Source: Metapseudomonas otitidis
GTDB lineage: Bacteria; Pseudomonadota; Gammaproteobacteria; Pseudomonadales; Pseudomonadaceae
DNA length: 64,000 nucleotides
Direction of reading: 5' to 3'
NCBI RefSeq assembly: GCF_900111835.1
Contig: NZ_FOJP01000025.1
Span: 1-64,000 of the forward strand
Part shown: positions 49,847 to 60,165 of the stretch, piece after piece
Layout: each line of letters opens with the position of its first letter
Position numbering within the stretch: the stretch's first letter is position 1
Notes under the pieces: model-generated
What the model saw: only the letters and a program-made list of their open reading frames with translations
What the model was told of the DNA's origin: nothing
Databases searched by the model: none
Position numbers and translations under genes: made by a program

Positions 49847-51442
49847 CTATCGGCGAAGTACGAGATACAGACCACTGGCCAGCATCAGCCAGGCCGGCCA
49901 GGCGGCGAGGTGCTGCTCCAGGCCGGTACTGGCCGCGCCCACCAGCAGGGCGGCGCCGATCAGGCGCGGGGCGAGACCGTCGCTGGCACGGCGCCAGGGC
50001 GGTGGCGGGTCGCTGGCGTGGGGTTGGCTCATGCGCTCCAGCAGGTCGCGGGTCATGCCGGCCAGGTGCGGCACCTGCTCGACCTGGGCCTGCAGGTTGG
50101 ACAGCAGGCTCTTGGGGCTGACGCGCTCGCGCATCCAGCGCTCCAGGTAGGGCTGGGCGGTGCTCCAGAGGTCGAGGTCGGGGTAGAGCTGGCGACCGAG
50201 GCCTTCGATGTTGAGCAGGGTCTTCTGCAGCAATACCAGTTGCGGCTGCACTTCCATGTTGAAGCGGCGTGCGGTCTGGAACAGGCGCAGCAGCAGCTGG
50301 CCGAAGGAGATGTCCTTCAGCGGCTTTTCGAAGATGGGTTCGCAGACGGTGCGGATGGCCGCTTCGAAGTCGTTCACCCGGGTCTCCGCCGGGACCCAGC
50401 CGGAGTCGATGTGCAGCTGGGCGACGCGGCGGTAGTCACGCTTGAAGAAGGCGATGAGGTTGCGCGCGAGGTAGTCCTGGTCCTCGGGGGTGAGGCTGCC
50501 GATGATGCCGCAGTCGATGGCGATGTACTGCGGGTTCCAGGGCTGACGGGTGCTGACGAAGATGTTGCCGGGGTGCATGTCGGCGTGGAAGAAGCTGTCG
50601 CGGAACACCTGGGTGAAGAAGATCTCCACGCCGCGTTCGGCCAGCAACTTGAGGTCGGTTCGCTGGTCGGCGAGGGTGGCCAGGTCGGTGACCGGGACGC
50701 CGTAGATGCGCTCCATCACCAGCACCTTGGGGCGGCACCAGTCCCAGTAGACCTGGGGCACGTAGAGCAGCGGCGAGCCTTCGAAGTTGCGCCGCAGCTG
50801 GCTGGCGTTGGCCGCTTCGCGCAGCAGGTCGAGCTCGTCGTAGATGGTCTTCTCGTAGTCGCTGACCACTTCCACCGGGCGCAGGCGGCGGGCGTCGCTG
50901 GAGAGGCGCTCGGCCAGGCGGGCGATGAGGAACAGCCAGGCGAGGTCCTGGCGGATCACCGGCTTGAGGCCCGGGCGCACCACCTTGACCACCACGTCTT
51001 CGCCGCTCTTCAGGCGCGCGGCGTGGACCTGGGCCACGGAGGCGGAGGCCAGCGGGGCGACGTCGAAGCGGGTGAAGACGTCGCTGATGCGGGCGCCGAG
51101 CTGCTCTTCGATCAGGCGTACGGCCTGCTCGGGGTCGAAGGGAGGGACCTGGTCCTGCAGGCGTGCCAGCTCGTCGGCGATGTCCGGCGGCAGCAGGTCA
51201 CGGCGGGTGGAGAGCAGTTGGCCGAACTTGATGAAGATCGGCCCGAGGCCTTCGAGGGCCAGGCGCAGGCGCTCGCCACGGGTCAGCTGCAGGTCGCGCC
51301 GGGGGAGCCAGCGCCAGGGCAGCAGGCAGCCGAGCATGCGCAGCCACCAGGGCAGCGGGAGGTCGAATATCAGGTCGTCGAGGCGGTAGCGGATGACCAC
51401 GCTCTGGATGCGCAACAGGCGGCGGACGGCGAGCAGCTTCAT
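49847..51442 (-). CDS. ubiB: Ubiquinone biosynthesis kinase-like protein
   Basis: A 531-residue member of the ABC1/ADCK atypical kinase family needed for ubiquinone production. The KxGQ motif ([16 protein letters not shown]), the Ala-rich loop followed by [10 protein letters not shown], catalytic-lobe [12 protein letters not shown] and an Asp in AIDCGIIG are present. C-terminal TM segments ([11 protein letters not shown] and [11 protein letters not shown]) anchor it. It starts inside the end of ubiJ (4-base overlap). Confidence 0.95.
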   Translation of the reverse strand: MKLLAVRRLLRIQSVVIRYRLDDLIFDLPLPWWLRMLGCLLPWRWLPRRDLQLTRGERLRLALEGLGPIFIKFGQLLSTRRDLLPPDIADELARLQDQVPPFDPEQAVRLIEEQLGARISDVFTRFDVAPLASASVAQVHAARLKSGEDVVVKVVRPGLKPVIRQDLAWLFLIARLAERLSSDARRLRPVEVVSDYEKTIYDELDLLREAANASQLRRNFEGSPLLYVPQVYWDWCRPKVLVMERIYGVPVTDLATLADQRTDLKLLAERGVEIFFTQVFRDSFFHADMHPGNIFVSTRQPWNPQYIAIDCGIIGSLTPEDQDYLARNLIAFFKRDYRRVAQLHIDSGWVPAETRVNDFEAAIRTVCEPIFEKPLKDISFGQLLLRLFQTARRFNMEVQPQLVLLQKTLLNIEGLGRQLYPDLDLWSTAQPYLERWMRERVSPKSLLSNLQAQVEQVPHLAGMTRDLLERMSQPHASDPPPPWRRASDGLAPRLIGAALLVGAASTGLEQHLAAWPAWLMLASGLYLVLRR

Positions 51443-52056
51443 GCGTCTGGGGGACTTTTCCGGGTCAGGCGACCGATGCGGGCTTCGAGACGGTCGAGAT
51501 CGATCTTGAGACGGTCCAGTTCGGCGAAGCGGGCTTCCGCTTCACGCTGGCCCACCAGGGTGCGGGATTCCTCGGCGAGGTAGTCGGCGAGGTTCTGGCG
51601 CAGGCTGTCCAGACTCTGCCCGGCCCAGCCGGCGCGGCTGCGCAGGTGGCCGGCGAGCAGTTGGGTGCCCACCGGGCCGAGCCAGCGGGAGACTTCGTAT
51701 TCCCAGTCCAGCTCCAGGTCCTGCAGCACCGCGGCCAGTTCCATGAGCGCGGCGCTGTCGCCGTCCAGCTCTACCTCGGGGCGGTGCAGGACGGCGGTCT
51801 TCTCCTTGCTCAGGGCCAGGCGCAGCAGGCTCGCGGCGGGGGCGCGCAGGGTGCAGTCGGCCGGTGCGGCCCAGTGGGCGGCGAGGACCAGACCGTCGCC
51901 ACCGGGCAGCAGGTAGAGCTCCAGCGCGGGGGCCTGGCAGTCGATGCGGATCACCTTGCCTTCCAGGCGGGACAGCCGGGGCAGGGCGGTGGCGTCGAGG
52001 CGCAGGACCCGGTTGAGGCCGTGTTCGGCGCCGGCCAGCAGGGCCTGGGTGAGCAT
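51439..52056 (-). CDS. ubiJ: Ubiquinone biosynthesis accessory factor UbiJ
   Basis: A 205-residue protein with an N-terminal SCP2 lipid-binding fold (about 15-110) and a C-terminal coiled coil ([26 protein letters not shown]). UbiJ scaffolds the soluble Ubi metabolon with UbiK. It overlaps ubiE by one base and ubiB by four, the standard ubiE-ubiJ-ubiB operon. Confidence 0.93.
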   Translation of the reverse strand: MLTQALLAGAEHGLNRVLRLDATALPRLSRLEGKVIRIDCQAPALELYLLPGGDGLVLAAHWAAPADCTLRAPAASLLRLALSKEKTAVLHRPEVELDGDSAALMELAAVLQDLELDWEYEVSRWLGPVGTQLLAGHLRSRAGWAGQSLDSLRQNLADYLAEESRTLVGQREAEARFAELDRLKIDLDRLEARIGRLTRKSPPDA

Positions 52057-52826
52057 CAGGGCTTGATGCCGCGATGCAGGGCGACGATGCCGCCGGTCAT
52101 GTTGTGGAAGGTGGTCCGTTCGAACCCGGCTTCCACCATCATGGCCTTGAGGGTTTCCTGGTCGGGGTGCATGCGGATCGATTCGGCCAGGTAGCGGTAG
52201 CTCTCGGCGTCGTTGGTGATCAGCTTGCCCATCAGCGGCAGCAGGGTGAAGGAGTAGGCGTCGTAGGCCTTGCTCAGCAGGTTGCTGGTGGGCTTGGAAA
52301 ACTCCAGCACCAGCAGGCGGCCACCGGGCTTGAGCACGCGCAGCATGGAACGCAGGGCGGCGTCCTTGTGGGTGACGTTGCGTAGGCCGAAGGCGATGGT
52401 GACGACGTCGAAGTGGTTGTCGGGGAAGGGCAGCTTCTCGGCATCGGCCTGGACGAAGCTGACGTTGCCGGCGACTCCGCTGTCCAGCAGCTTGTCGCGA
52501 CCGACCTGGAGCATGGAGGCGTTGATGTCGGCGAGGACCACTTCACCGGTGGGGCCGACCAGGCGGGAGAACTGGCGGGTGAGGTCGCCGGTGCCGCCGG
52601 CAATGTCCAGCACGCGGTTGCCCGGGCGCACGCCGGACAGCTCGATGGTGAAGCGCTTCCACAGCCGGTGGACGCCGCCGGACATCAGGTCGTTCATCAG
52701 GTCGTACTTGGCGGCCACCGAGTGGAACACTTCGGCGACCTTGGCGGCCTTCTGGCTCTCCGGCACGTTCTGGTAGCCGAAGTGGGTGGTGGGTTCGGCG
52801 TCGTGGCCTTTGCGCGGTTCGTTCAT
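52056..52826 (-). CDS. ubiE: Ubiquinone/menaquinone C-methyltransferase
   Basis: A 256-residue SAM-dependent methyltransferase for the C-2 methyl of the quinone ring. [25 protein letters not shown], the SAM-binding [15 protein letters not shown] and the [11 protein letters not shown] motif are intact. It leads the ubiE-ubiJ-ubiB operon and is divergent from the PHA-associated small gene at 52954. Confidence 0.96.
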   Translation of the reverse strand: MNEPRKGHDAEPTTHFGYQNVPESQKAAKVAEVFHSVAAKYDLMNDLMSGGVHRLWKRFTIELSGVRPGNRVLDIAGGTGDLTRQFSRLVGPTGEVVLADINASMLQVGRDKLLDSGVAGNVSFVQADAEKLPFPDNHFDVVTIAFGLRNVTHKDAALRSMLRVLKPGGRLLVLEFSKPTSNLLSKAYDAYSFTLLPLMGKLITNDAESYRYLAESIRMHPDQETLKAMMVEAGFERTTFHNMTGGIVALHRGIKP

Positions 52827-52953
52827 GTCGCTGCCCCGGAATAGAATTGGCGGCCATTCTAGGCTTGTCGGCCTGGTTTGTCTTGGGCTGCGCCCGGCGC
52901 CTGGAGTGGCCTGCTATAGTCGCGCGACCTTAAGTCGCAGTCCGGAGACACCC

Positions 52954-53229
52954 ATGGCACGCATCCACGTCGAACGTTCCCACCAGCTCGGAAAAGCCGC
53001 CGTGCGGGAGAAGGCCGAGCAGCTCGCCGAGCGCCTGGCGCGCGAGTACGACGTGCGTTACCAGTGGCGCGGCGACACCCTGGAGTTCAGCCGCAGCGGG
53101 GCTGACGGGCGCATCGAGGTGAGCGACGACAGGGTCAATGTCGAGGTGAAGCTGGGCCTGCTGCTGTCGGCCATGGGCGGCAGCGTGAAGCGCGAGATCG
53201 AGAAGGCCCTGGACGAATACCTGGCCTGA
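52954..53229 (+). CDS. Polyhydroxyalkanoic acid system family protein
   Basis: A 91-residue protein (IHVERSHQLGKAAVREKAEQL, then YQWRGDTLEFSRSG) of the PHA_gran_rgn family, often found beside PHA genes and of unproven role. ATG 52954 follows CGGAGA. It precedes phaI by 111 bp and is probably under its own promoter. Confidence 0.88.
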   Translation: MARIHVERSHQLGKAAVREKAEQLAERLAREYDVRYQWRGDTLEFSRSGADGRIEVSDDRVNVEVKLGLLLSAMGGSVKREIEKALDEYLA

Positions 53230-53340
53230 CGGCCGCCGCACCCGTCCTGCGGCTAGTATGCGGTTTCTAATTTTCCTGGCTAACGTGCACCCCAAGCCCC
53301 GATTCCGGGCGAGTCCCCCACAATCCGCGTGAGGTGCACC

Positions 53341-53781
53341 ATGGCCAAGGCAGCCACCGCCAAGAAGAAAGTCGAAGTAGAGAAGACCCCCGTTCTTTCC
53401 GACGTACGCCTCTATGCCAGGAAGATCTGGCTGGCAGGCCTGGGCGCCTACGCCAAGGCCGGCCAGGAAGGCGTCGACTACCTGCGTGAGCTGGTCAAGG
53501 CCGGCGAAGGCGTCGAGAAGCGCGGCCGCAAGAGCGTCGATGCCGGTGTCGAGGCGGCCAACAGCCAGCTCGACTCGGTCAAGGGCAGCGTGCTCGAGAG
53601 CGTGGCGGGCGTGAAGGAAAAGGTCGAGGTCCAGATCGACCGCATCGAGAAAGCATTCGACAACCGCGTAGCAGTGGCACTCAATCGCCTCGGGATTCCC
53701 TCCCGCCAGGACGTTGAGGCACTCTCTGCTAAGCTCGATGAGTTGAGCGCATTGCTCGAACACGTCGCGCGAACCAAATAA
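53341..53781 (+). CDS. phaI: Phasin PhaI
   Basis: A 146-residue granule-associated phasin: Lys-rich N-terminus, LYARKIWLAGLGAYAKAGQEGVDY, an amphipathic helical middle and a C-terminal leucine-rich oligomerisation part (DVEALSAKLDELSALLEHV). It coats medium-chain PHA granules with PhaF. ATG 53341 follows a GAGGTG site. It is 10 bases before phaF and clearly paralogous to PhaF's first half. Confidence 0.92.
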   Translation: MAKAATAKKKVEVEKTPVLSDVRLYARKIWLAGLGAYAKAGQEGVDYLRELVKAGEGVEKRGRKSVDAGVEAANSQLDSVKGSVLESVAGVKEKVEVQIDRIEKAFDNRVAVALNRLGIPSRQDVEALSAKLDELSALLEHVARTK

Positions 53782-53791
53782 GGAGAGCAGG

Positions 53792-54613
53792 ATGGCTGGT
53801 AAGAAGAAAACCGCAAAAGAAACCAACTCCTGGATCGGCGAGATCGAGAAATACTCGCGCCAGATCTGGTTGGCGGGCCTCGGGGCCTATTCCAAGATCA
53901 GCAACGACGGCACCAAGCTGTTCGACACCCTGGTCAAGGATGGCGAGAAGGCCGAGAAGCAGGCCAAGACCGAAGTCGACAAGCAGGTCGATGCCGTCAA
54001 GTCCCGTGTCGGTTCGCGCGTGGATTCGGCCAAGTCCCGGGTCGATGAAGTGAAGGACAAGGCGCTCGGCAAGTGGAGCGAGCTGGAAGAGGCCTTCGAC
54101 AAGCGCCTGAACAGCGCCATCTCCCGCCTGGGCGTGCCCAGCCGCAACGAGGTGAAGGAACTGCACGGCAAGGTCGAGGCCCTGACCAAGCAGATCGAGA
54201 AGCTGACCGGTGTTTCCGCCAAGGCGGTCAAACCGGCAGCCAAGCCCGCCGCCAAGGCAGCGCCGGCGAAGGCCGCTGCAGCCAAGCCGGCCGCTAAGCC
54301 TGCTGCCCAACCGGCGACCAAGCCTGCCGCCAAGGCTGCTCCGGCGAAAGCCACTGCTGCCAAGCCGGCCGCCAAGCCCGCAGCTGCCAAACCGGCTGCT
54401 GCGAAGCCGGCCGCCAAGGCTGCCGCTGCAAAACCTGCAGCCAAGCCTGCCGCCGCCAAGCCTGCAGCCAAACCGGCTGCGAAGAAGGCTCCGGCCAAGA
54501 AGCCGGCTCCAGCGAAAGCGGCGGCTCCGGCCCCGGCGGCTGCGCCCGCTGCTCCGGCAGCACCGGCTCCGGCTGCTGCGGATGCGCCGAGTGCGGCGAC
54601 GCCCCAGGCCTGA
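53792..54613 (+). CDS. phaF: Phasin PhaF with histone-like C-terminal tail
   Basis: A 273-residue protein. Residues 1-about 140 are the phasin domain (QIWLAGLGAYSKISNDGTKLFD and SRLGVPSRNEVKELHGKVE). The remainder is a Lys/Ala/Pro tail with AAKPAAKPAA-type repeats, like histone H1, which in P. putida binds DNA and helps divide granules between daughter cells. ATG 53792 follows AAGGAGAGCAGG. A terminator closes the operon against phaD. Confidence 0.95.
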   Translation: MAGKKKTAKETNSWIGEIEKYSRQIWLAGLGAYSKISNDGTKLFDTLVKDGEKAEKQAKTEVDKQVDAVKSRVGSRVDSAKSRVDEVKDKALGKWSELEEAFDKRLNSAISRLGVPSRNEVKELHGKVEALTKQIEKLTGVSAKAVKPAAKPAAKAAPAKAAAAKPAAKPAAQPATKPAAKAAPAKATAAKPAAKPAAAKPAAAKPAAKAAAAKPAAKPAAAKPAAKPAAKKAPAKKPAPAKAAAPAPAAAPAAPAAPAPAAADAPSAATPQA

Positions 54614-54630
54614 TCACCCCAGGTCACTTG

Positions 54631-54660
54631 AACGCCCGGCCCATGCCGGGCGTTCTCGTT
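54631..54660. terminator. Terminator between phaF and phaD
   Basis: AACGCCCGGC / GCCGGGCGTT with loop CCAT, then CTCGTTT. It is flanked by convergent genes, so it may serve both. Confidence 0.85.
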
Positions 54661-55278
54661 TCAGGCTTCCAGGTAGCGACGGGCGAGGCCTTCGACGGCC
54701 ATCCGCGCCTCCGGGCGCAGGTGGGGCGCCACCAGCATCATGATCTGGAAGACCACCAGTTGGCTCTCGCCGGCGCCGTTGCCGAGGATGCGCTGGTAGT
54801 CCAGCGAGAACAGCAGGGTGAGGGTGATCTGCTCCACCAGCTGGCCGAGGGCGGGGGTGTCGCTCACCAGCTGGTCGTCCGCCTTCAGGCGGGCCAGCAG
54901 GGCGGCCAGGGTGCGCTTGAGGGCGTTCAGCCAGTGGCGCATGCCGCGTGCGAGCCGGGGCAAGCGCCCGGCCAGGTTGGACAGGTCCTGGAAGAGGAAG
55001 CGGTAGCGCGCCACCCGCTCGACGATCAGGTGCAGGAACAGCCAGTACTCCTCCACGTCCAGCCGGGCGCCATCGGGTGGGTCGAGCAGGGGCTCGGTCT
55101 CGGCCTGGAAGCGCTCCAGCAGCGCCATCACCAGCGGCTCCTTGCCGTGGAAGTGGTAGTAGAGGTTGCCGGGGCTGATGCCCAGCTCGGTGGCGATCTC
55201 CAGGGTGGTGACGTTGGGTTCGCCCTCCTGGTTGAACAGCGCCAGGGCGCATTCGAGTATGCGGTCGCGGGTCTTCAT
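54661..55278 (-). CDS. phaD: TetR-family PHA regulator
   Basis: A 205-residue regulator: the N-terminal TetR helix-turn-helix (KTRDRILECALALFNQEG, TTLEIATELGISPGNLYYHFHGKE) and a long ligand-binding domain. In P. putida PhaD activates the pha genes in response to a fatty-acid-derived CoA ester. ATG 55278 fits the family start; upstream open sequence is shadow of phaC2. It is last in the phaC1-phaZ-phaC2-phaD cluster, 56 bp after phaC2. Confidence 0.94.
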   Translation of the reverse strand: MKTRDRILECALALFNQEGEPNVTTLEIATELGISPGNLYYHFHGKEPLVMALLERFQAETEPLLDPPDGARLDVEEYWLFLHLIVERVARYRFLFQDLSNLAGRLPRLARGMRHWLNALKRTLAALLARLKADDQLVSDTPALGQLVEQITLTLLFSLDYQRILGNGAGESQLVVFQIMMLVAPHLRPEARMAVEGLARRYLEA

Positions 55279-55334
55279 CCTGCCTTCTTGTTCTGTTCTG
55301 CCGGACCCGCCCACCGGGTCCGGCGACTTCCTGT

Positions 55335-57017
55335 TCAGCGTACGTGTACGTAGGTGCCGGGCGAGGCCTCCATCGGCGGGTAGTCCGGGTTGCCCAGCGC
55401 CACCTGGGTTTCCCGCTGCTCGCCCGAGCGCGCCTGGATCCACTCCAGCCATTTCGGCCACCAGCTGCCGGCGACGCTCTCCGCGTCGTAGTACCAGGCA
55501 CGGTGGTCGGAGCTGAGGGTGGGGTTCTCCAGGTGGGTGGCCTTGGGGTTGCCGGGCGGGTTGAGGATGCTCTGGATGTGGCCGCTGTTGGAGAGCACGA
55601 AGCGGCTCTCGCCCCCCAGCAGCAGGGCGGAGCGGTAGACCGACTCCCAGGGCGTGATGTGGTCGTTGATACCGGCCACGCTGAAGCTGTCGACGGTGAC
55701 CTTCTTCAGGTCGATCGGCGTGCCGCACACTTCCAGCGCGCCGGGGCGGGTCAGCGGGTTGTGCTTGAACAGGTCGAGCATGTCGCCGTGCATGGCGGCC
55801 GGCAGCCGGGTGTTGTCGTTGTTCCAGTAGAGGATGTCGAAGGCCGGTGGCTGGCGGCCCAGCAGGTAGTTGTTGATGAAGTAGTTCCACACCAGGTCGT
55901 TGGGACGCATCCAGGCGAAGATCTTCGACATGTCGCGGCCATCCAGCACGCCGGCCTGGTAGGAGCGGCGCTTGGCGGCTTCGAGGGTCTGCTCGTCGGC
56001 GAACAGCGCGGCCGGTGTTTCCACCTGGGAGTCCAGCAGGCTGACCAGGTAGGTGGCGCTGCTGACCTTGCGCAACTGCCGCTTGGCCTGCAGGTGGCCT
56101 TGCAGGGCGGCGATGGTCAGGCCGCCGGCGCAGGCGCCGACCAGGTTGAGGTCCTTGCTGCCGGTGATGGCGCGGCACACATCGGTGGCTTCCTCCAGGG
56201 CCTTCACATAGCTGGACAGGCCCCACTCGCGGTGACGCGCGTCGGGGTTGCGCCAGCTGATGGCGAACACCTGCAGGCCGTTCTTCAGGGCGTACTGGAC
56301 GAAGCTCTTCTCCGGCGTCAGGTCGAAGATGTAGAACTTGTTGATCTGCGGGGGAACGATCACCAGGGGCTTGAGGTACTGCTTCTCGCTCATGGGCTTG
56401 TACTGGATCAGCTCCAGCATCTCGTTGCGGAACACCACCGAGCCCGGTGTGGTGGCCAGGTTCCGCCCGACTTCGAAGGCATGCTTGCTGACCTGGCTGG
56501 GCATGGCGTTGTTGTGCAGCAGGTCGTCGAACAGGTGGCGCGCACCGTTGATCAGGCTGAGGCCGCCGGTGTTGAACAGCTCCTTGACCGCCAGCGGATT
56601 GAGCAGGCTGTTGGACGGGGCCACGGCATCGCTGAGCAGCGACAGCACGAAGCGTGCGCGGGTGCGGTCGTCCGGGGACAGCTCGCTGTCGTCGATCCAC
56701 TCCATCAGGTGCTGCTGCCAGGCCAGGTAGGCCTGGAGCCCGCGCCGGTAGAAGGGGTTGAGCCGCCAGGACGGGTCGGCGAAGCGCGCATCCTGCGGGT
56801 TGGGGGTGTAGGGCGTGTCTCCCAGCAGCACACGGCCGAGCTTGCCGCCCAGCTTGAGCAGGTGGCGGGCGCTGTGCACCGGGCGCTTGGCGCTGTGCAC
56901 GGCCAGGGTGCGGACGGTCGAGGCCAGGTCCTTGCCTCGGAGGCCGACAATGGCGCTCTGCACGTTCATGAAGTTAGCGGGGACCGGCAAGGCGCCCGAG
57001 TCCTTTTTCTCTCGCAT
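55335..57017 (-). CDS. phaC2: Class II PHA synthase 2
   Basis: A 560-residue synthase joining medium-chain 3-hydroxyacyl-CoA units into PHA. The lipase-like box is GACAGG with nucleophile Cys 296; PPQINKFYIFDLTPEKSF, VSWRNP-type (AISWRNPD) and SNSGHIQSILNPPGNPKA are conserved, with the late Asp and His of the triad. It differs from PhaC1 in GACAG versus GACSG. It lies 168 bp downstream of phaZ; that gap shows no gene. Confidence 0.96.
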   Translation of the reverse strand: MREKKDSGALPVPANFMNVQSAIVGLRGKDLASTVRTLAVHSAKRPVHSARHLLKLGGKLGRVLLGDTPYTPNPQDARFADPSWRLNPFYRRGLQAYLAWQQHLMEWIDDSELSPDDRTRARFVLSLLSDAVAPSNSLLNPLAVKELFNTGGLSLINGARHLFDDLLHNNAMPSQVSKHAFEVGRNLATTPGSVVFRNEMLELIQYKPMSEKQYLKPLVIVPPQINKFYIFDLTPEKSFVQYALKNGLQVFAISWRNPDARHREWGLSSYVKALEEATDVCRAITGSKDLNLVGACAGGLTIAALQGHLQAKRQLRKVSSATYLVSLLDSQVETPAALFADEQTLEAAKRRSYQAGVLDGRDMSKIFAWMRPNDLVWNYFINNYLLGRQPPAFDILYWNNDNTRLPAAMHGDMLDLFKHNPLTRPGALEVCGTPIDLKKVTVDSFSVAGINDHITPWESVYRSALLLGGESRFVLSNSGHIQSILNPPGNPKATHLENPTLSSDHRAWYYDAESVAGSWWPKWLEWIQARSGEQRETQVALGNPDYPPMEASPGTYVHVR

Positions 57018-57185
57018 GGGGGCAACACTCCGTAATCAGTCCATCGTCATGGAGGGTCAGCAAGGCTCGTACCACGAGCACGACAGGTGCATTCCAGACC
57101 AGTTCCCGGGAAATTCAAGTCCGGGCGGGCTGCACCGTGCCGGCGCTCAGGTAGGGAAGGGCCCCATCCTGGGGCGCGATTTGGC

Positions 57186-58043
57186 TCAGGGGGTACGGGG
57201 CAGCAGCGGCTTGGGGTGCATGACTGCCCGCCGCCGCTCCTGGGCGAGGAACTTCATGATGATCGGCGCGACTGTTTCAGCGCGTGTCACCAGGAACAGG
57301 TGGCCGTCGTCGATCACGTGCAGTTCCGCATTGGGGATACGCCAGGCCAGCAGGCGCATGTTCACCAGCGGGATGATCGGGTCGTCATCGCCGGCCAGCA
57401 CCAGGGTGGGCTGGCGGATGCGGTGCAGCCAGTGGATGCTGGTCCAGCCGAGGCCGGCGAACAGTTGCCAGTAGTAGCCCAGCTTGCCGGAGGAGCGCAC
57501 CTTGCTCGCGTGAGCCATGGCCAGGCCGGGGTCGCGGCGGAAGGCGCCGCCGTAGATGTCCGGGGCGATGTGCACGCCGTAGGACGGCTGGATGTAGCGC
57601 CGCGGGCTGGCCATGCGCATTAGCACCTTGGGCTTGCCGGGCACCATCACCGCGCCGGCGGAGGTGGCGGCGAGGATCAGCTTCTTGCAGCGCTCGGGGT
57701 AGTCGTGGGCGAACTGCTGGGCGAGCGCGCCACCCCAGGAGACGCCGATGGCGTTGACCTGACCGTAGTCGAGGTAGTCCAGCATCCGCGCGGCGAGCTT
57801 GGCCAGGCCGGGGAAGCGGTAGGGCGTGCTGGGGGTGGAGGAACCGCCGACGCCGGGGACGTCGAAGGCGATCACCTCCTGGTCCGGGTCCAGCGCCTGG
57901 ACGAAGGGGAACACCAGCTCGAGGTTGGCGCCGATGCCGTTGAAGATCAGCAGCGGCGTCAGGTGTTCGCCGCCCGGACGTACCGCAGTGCGGATGGTCT
58001 GGCCGTCGAGGTCGATGGTGCGGAAGACGAAAGGTTGCGGCAT
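57186..58043 (-). CDS. phaZ: Intracellular PHA depolymerase
   Basis: A 285-residue alpha/beta-hydrolase that breaks down stored medium-chain PHA. The nucleophile is Ser 102 in GVSWGGALAQQ, with VIDDGHLFLV for the His and GDDDPIIPL for the Asp. Length and order match P. putida PhaZ. It sits between the two synthase genes as usual. Confidence 0.95.
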   Translation of the reverse strand: MPQPFVFRTIDLDGQTIRTAVRPGGEHLTPLLIFNGIGANLELVFPFVQALDPDQEVIAFDVPGVGGSSTPSTPYRFPGLAKLAARMLDYLDYGQVNAIGVSWGGALAQQFAHDYPERCKKLILAATSAGAVMVPGKPKVLMRMASPRRYIQPSYGVHIAPDIYGGAFRRDPGLAMAHASKVRSSGKLGYYWQLFAGLGWTSIHWLHRIRQPTLVLAGDDDPIIPLVNMRLLAWRIPNAELHVIDDGHLFLVTRAETVAPIIMKFLAQERRRAVMHPKPLLPRTP

Positions 58044-58124
58044 GCGCGAGCCCCTATGGGTGGATACGGCGGGCGGCGCCGGCTGGGGCTCCGCCTGGAC
58101 TGCCGGGGATGAGCCGGCTCAGGC

Positions 58125-58144
58125 CGCCGCCCATTCGGGCGGCG
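58125..58144 (-). terminator. Hairpin between phaC1 and phaZ, weak
   Basis: CGCCGCCC / GGGCGGCG with loop ATTC in the 152-bp gap. No T run follows on the minus strand, so it is more likely a pause or message-end stabiliser than a full terminator. Confidence 0.35.
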
Positions 58145-58195
58145 AACCGGTTCGGCACGTCCGGGTGCCGGGGCGACGATGCGCGCGAGGCGCGA

Positions 58196-59875
58196 TCAGC
58201 GCTCGTGGACATAGGTTCCAGGGGACGCCTCGCCGGCCGGGTAGGCCTTGTTGCCGAGGGTCAGCGTGGCTTTCTTCAGCTTGCCCGAGCGCTCGGCCAG
58301 CCAGGCCTGCCAGTGCAGCCACCAGGAGTCGGCGTGCTTGGTGGCGTTCTCCTGCCAGGCCTTCGGGTCGGCGGGCATGTCGCTGCCGGTGGAGAAGCGC
58401 GCCTTGGGGTTGCCCGGCGGGTTGAGGATGCTCTGGATGTGGCCGCTGTTGGACAGCACGAACTCGCACTTGCCGCCCAGCAGGCGGGCCGAGCGGTAGC
58501 AGGCTTCCCAGGGGGTGATGTGGTCGGTTGTGCCGGCCACGCAGAAGAAGTCGCAGGTGACCTTCTTCAGGTCGATCGGGGTGCCGCAGACTTCCAGCGC
58601 GTCGGGCCGGGTCAGCGGGTTGGTCTTGAACATCTCCACCAGCTCGCCGTGGAAGGCGGCGGGCAGGCGCGTGGTGTCGTTGTTCCAGTAGAGGATGTCG
58701 AACACCGGCGGCTCGTTGCCCAGCAGGTAGTTGTTCACCCAGTAGTTCCAGATCAGGTCGTTGGGTCGCATCCAGGCGAACACCTTGGCCATGTCCTTGC
58801 CTTCGAGCACGCCCGACTGGTACGAGCGGCGTTTGGCGGCTTCGAGGGTCTGCTCGTCGGCGAACAGCGCGACCTGGGTGTCGAGGTTGAAGTCCAGCAC
58901 GCTCACCAACTGGGTGAAGGCGTGCACCTTCTCCTCGCCGATGGCCTGGTAGTGGCCCAGCAGGGCGACGGTGGTGATGCCGCCGGAGCAGGCACCGAGC
59001 ATGTTGAGGTCCTTGGCGCCGGTGATCTTCAGCACCACCTCGATGGTTTCCTTGAGGGCCTCGATGTAGGTCGAAAGGCCCCATTCGCGCTGGGCCTTGG
59101 TGGGGTTGCGCCAGCTGACGATGAAGGTCTGGATGCCGTTGCGCAGGTTGAAGCGCGCCAGGCTCTTCTCCGGGGAAAGGTCGAAGACGTAGAACTTGTT
59201 GATCTGCGGCGGCACCACCAGCAGCGGGCGTTCATGCACCTGCTCGGTGATGGGCTTGTACTGGATCAGCTCCAGCACGTCGTTGCGGAACACCACGGCG
59301 CCTTCGGTGGTGGCGAGGTTCTTGCCGACCTCGAAGGCGTCCATGTTCACCTGGCTCGGCATGCCGCCGTTGTTGACCAAGTCCTTGGCCAGGTGGGAAA
59401 GGCCGTCGAGCAGGCTCTTGCCGCCGGTCTCGAAGAAGCGCTTGACCGCCGCCGGGTTGGCCATGGTGTTGGTGGGGGCCATGGCCTCGGTCATCAGGTT
59501 GATCACGAAGTGGCCGCGGCTGGTATCGGACTCGGACAGGTTGCTGTGCTCAATCCACTGGTGCAGTTCCTTGCGCCAGGCGAGGTAGGTCTGCAGGTAG
59601 CGGCGATAGAGCGGGTTCTGGCTCCAGGCCGGGTCGTTGAAGCGGCGATCATCCGCTTCGGGGTGCAGTTCGGAGGATCCGAGCAGCACGTTCTTCAGTT
59701 CGACGCCGAAACGGGCGACATGCTTGGCACTGTGGAAGGGCTGCTTGACGGCCTGCAGCATGACCATGCGTGCGGAGGTCAGCAGGTCCTTTCCGCGGAT
59801 GCCGATCACCGGGTTCAGGCCCAGGGTGTTCTCCGAGGCTTGTCGCTGCAGGTCTTCGTTGTTCTTGTTGCTCAT
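58196..59875 (-). CDS. phaC1: Class II PHA synthase 1
   Basis: A 559-residue synthase with nucleophile Cys 296 in GACSGG, PPQINKFYVFDLSPEKSL, FIVSWRNPTKAQREWGL, AGTTDHITPWEACYRSA and SNSGHIQSILNPPGNPKA. Cys, Asp and His of the triad are in place. It is the first gene of the cluster. ATG 59875 follows TGGAGCG. The 290 bp upstream (59876-60165) contain no gene and no promoter I could assign by eye. Confidence 0.96.
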   Translation of the reverse strand: MSNKNNEDLQRQASENTLGLNPVIGIRGKDLLTSARMVMLQAVKQPFHSAKHVARFGVELKNVLLGSSELHPEADDRRFNDPAWSQNPLYRRYLQTYLAWRKELHQWIEHSNLSESDTSRGHFVINLMTEAMAPTNTMANPAAVKRFFETGGKSLLDGLSHLAKDLVNNGGMPSQVNMDAFEVGKNLATTEGAVVFRNDVLELIQYKPITEQVHERPLLVVPPQINKFYVFDLSPEKSLARFNLRNGIQTFIVSWRNPTKAQREWGLSTYIEALKETIEVVLKITGAKDLNMLGACSGGITTVALLGHYQAIGEEKVHAFTQLVSVLDFNLDTQVALFADEQTLEAAKRRSYQSGVLEGKDMAKVFAWMRPNDLIWNYWVNNYLLGNEPPVFDILYWNNDTTRLPAAFHGELVEMFKTNPLTRPDALEVCGTPIDLKKVTCDFFCVAGTTDHITPWEACYRSARLLGGKCEFVLSNSGHIQSILNPPGNPKARFSTGSDMPADPKAWQENATKHADSWWLHWQAWLAERSGKLKKATLTLGNKAYPAGEASPGTYVHER

Positions 59876-60165
59876 CTACGACGCTCCATTGTCCTGAGAC
59901 GGATACCGGCGAACTGCTGTACGGGACAGTTAAGCGTGGCCTGGTACTGCTCGGGTTACCGGGGGTGCGAAGAGAACTTCGCCTGTTTCTGTGAACCTTT
60001 GGTTGCCAAATGCATGGAACCTGCCAGTTCTGGTTACCCGAGTTTAGGTGAATGCGCAAGCTGGCCCGGGGGCTGGCGTGCGTCGAAGAGTATGGCGGCG
60101 GGATCTAGAAAATGCGCTCTAACCGCGTGCGCCCTGGCCAGGATGGGGCCAGGGCCTGCACCGCT

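Noticed and set aside
54230-54600. Tandem Ala/Lys/Pro-coding repeats as a satellite or CRISPR-like array
   Set aside because: They are in frame within phaF and encode its known histone-like tail; there are no spacers.
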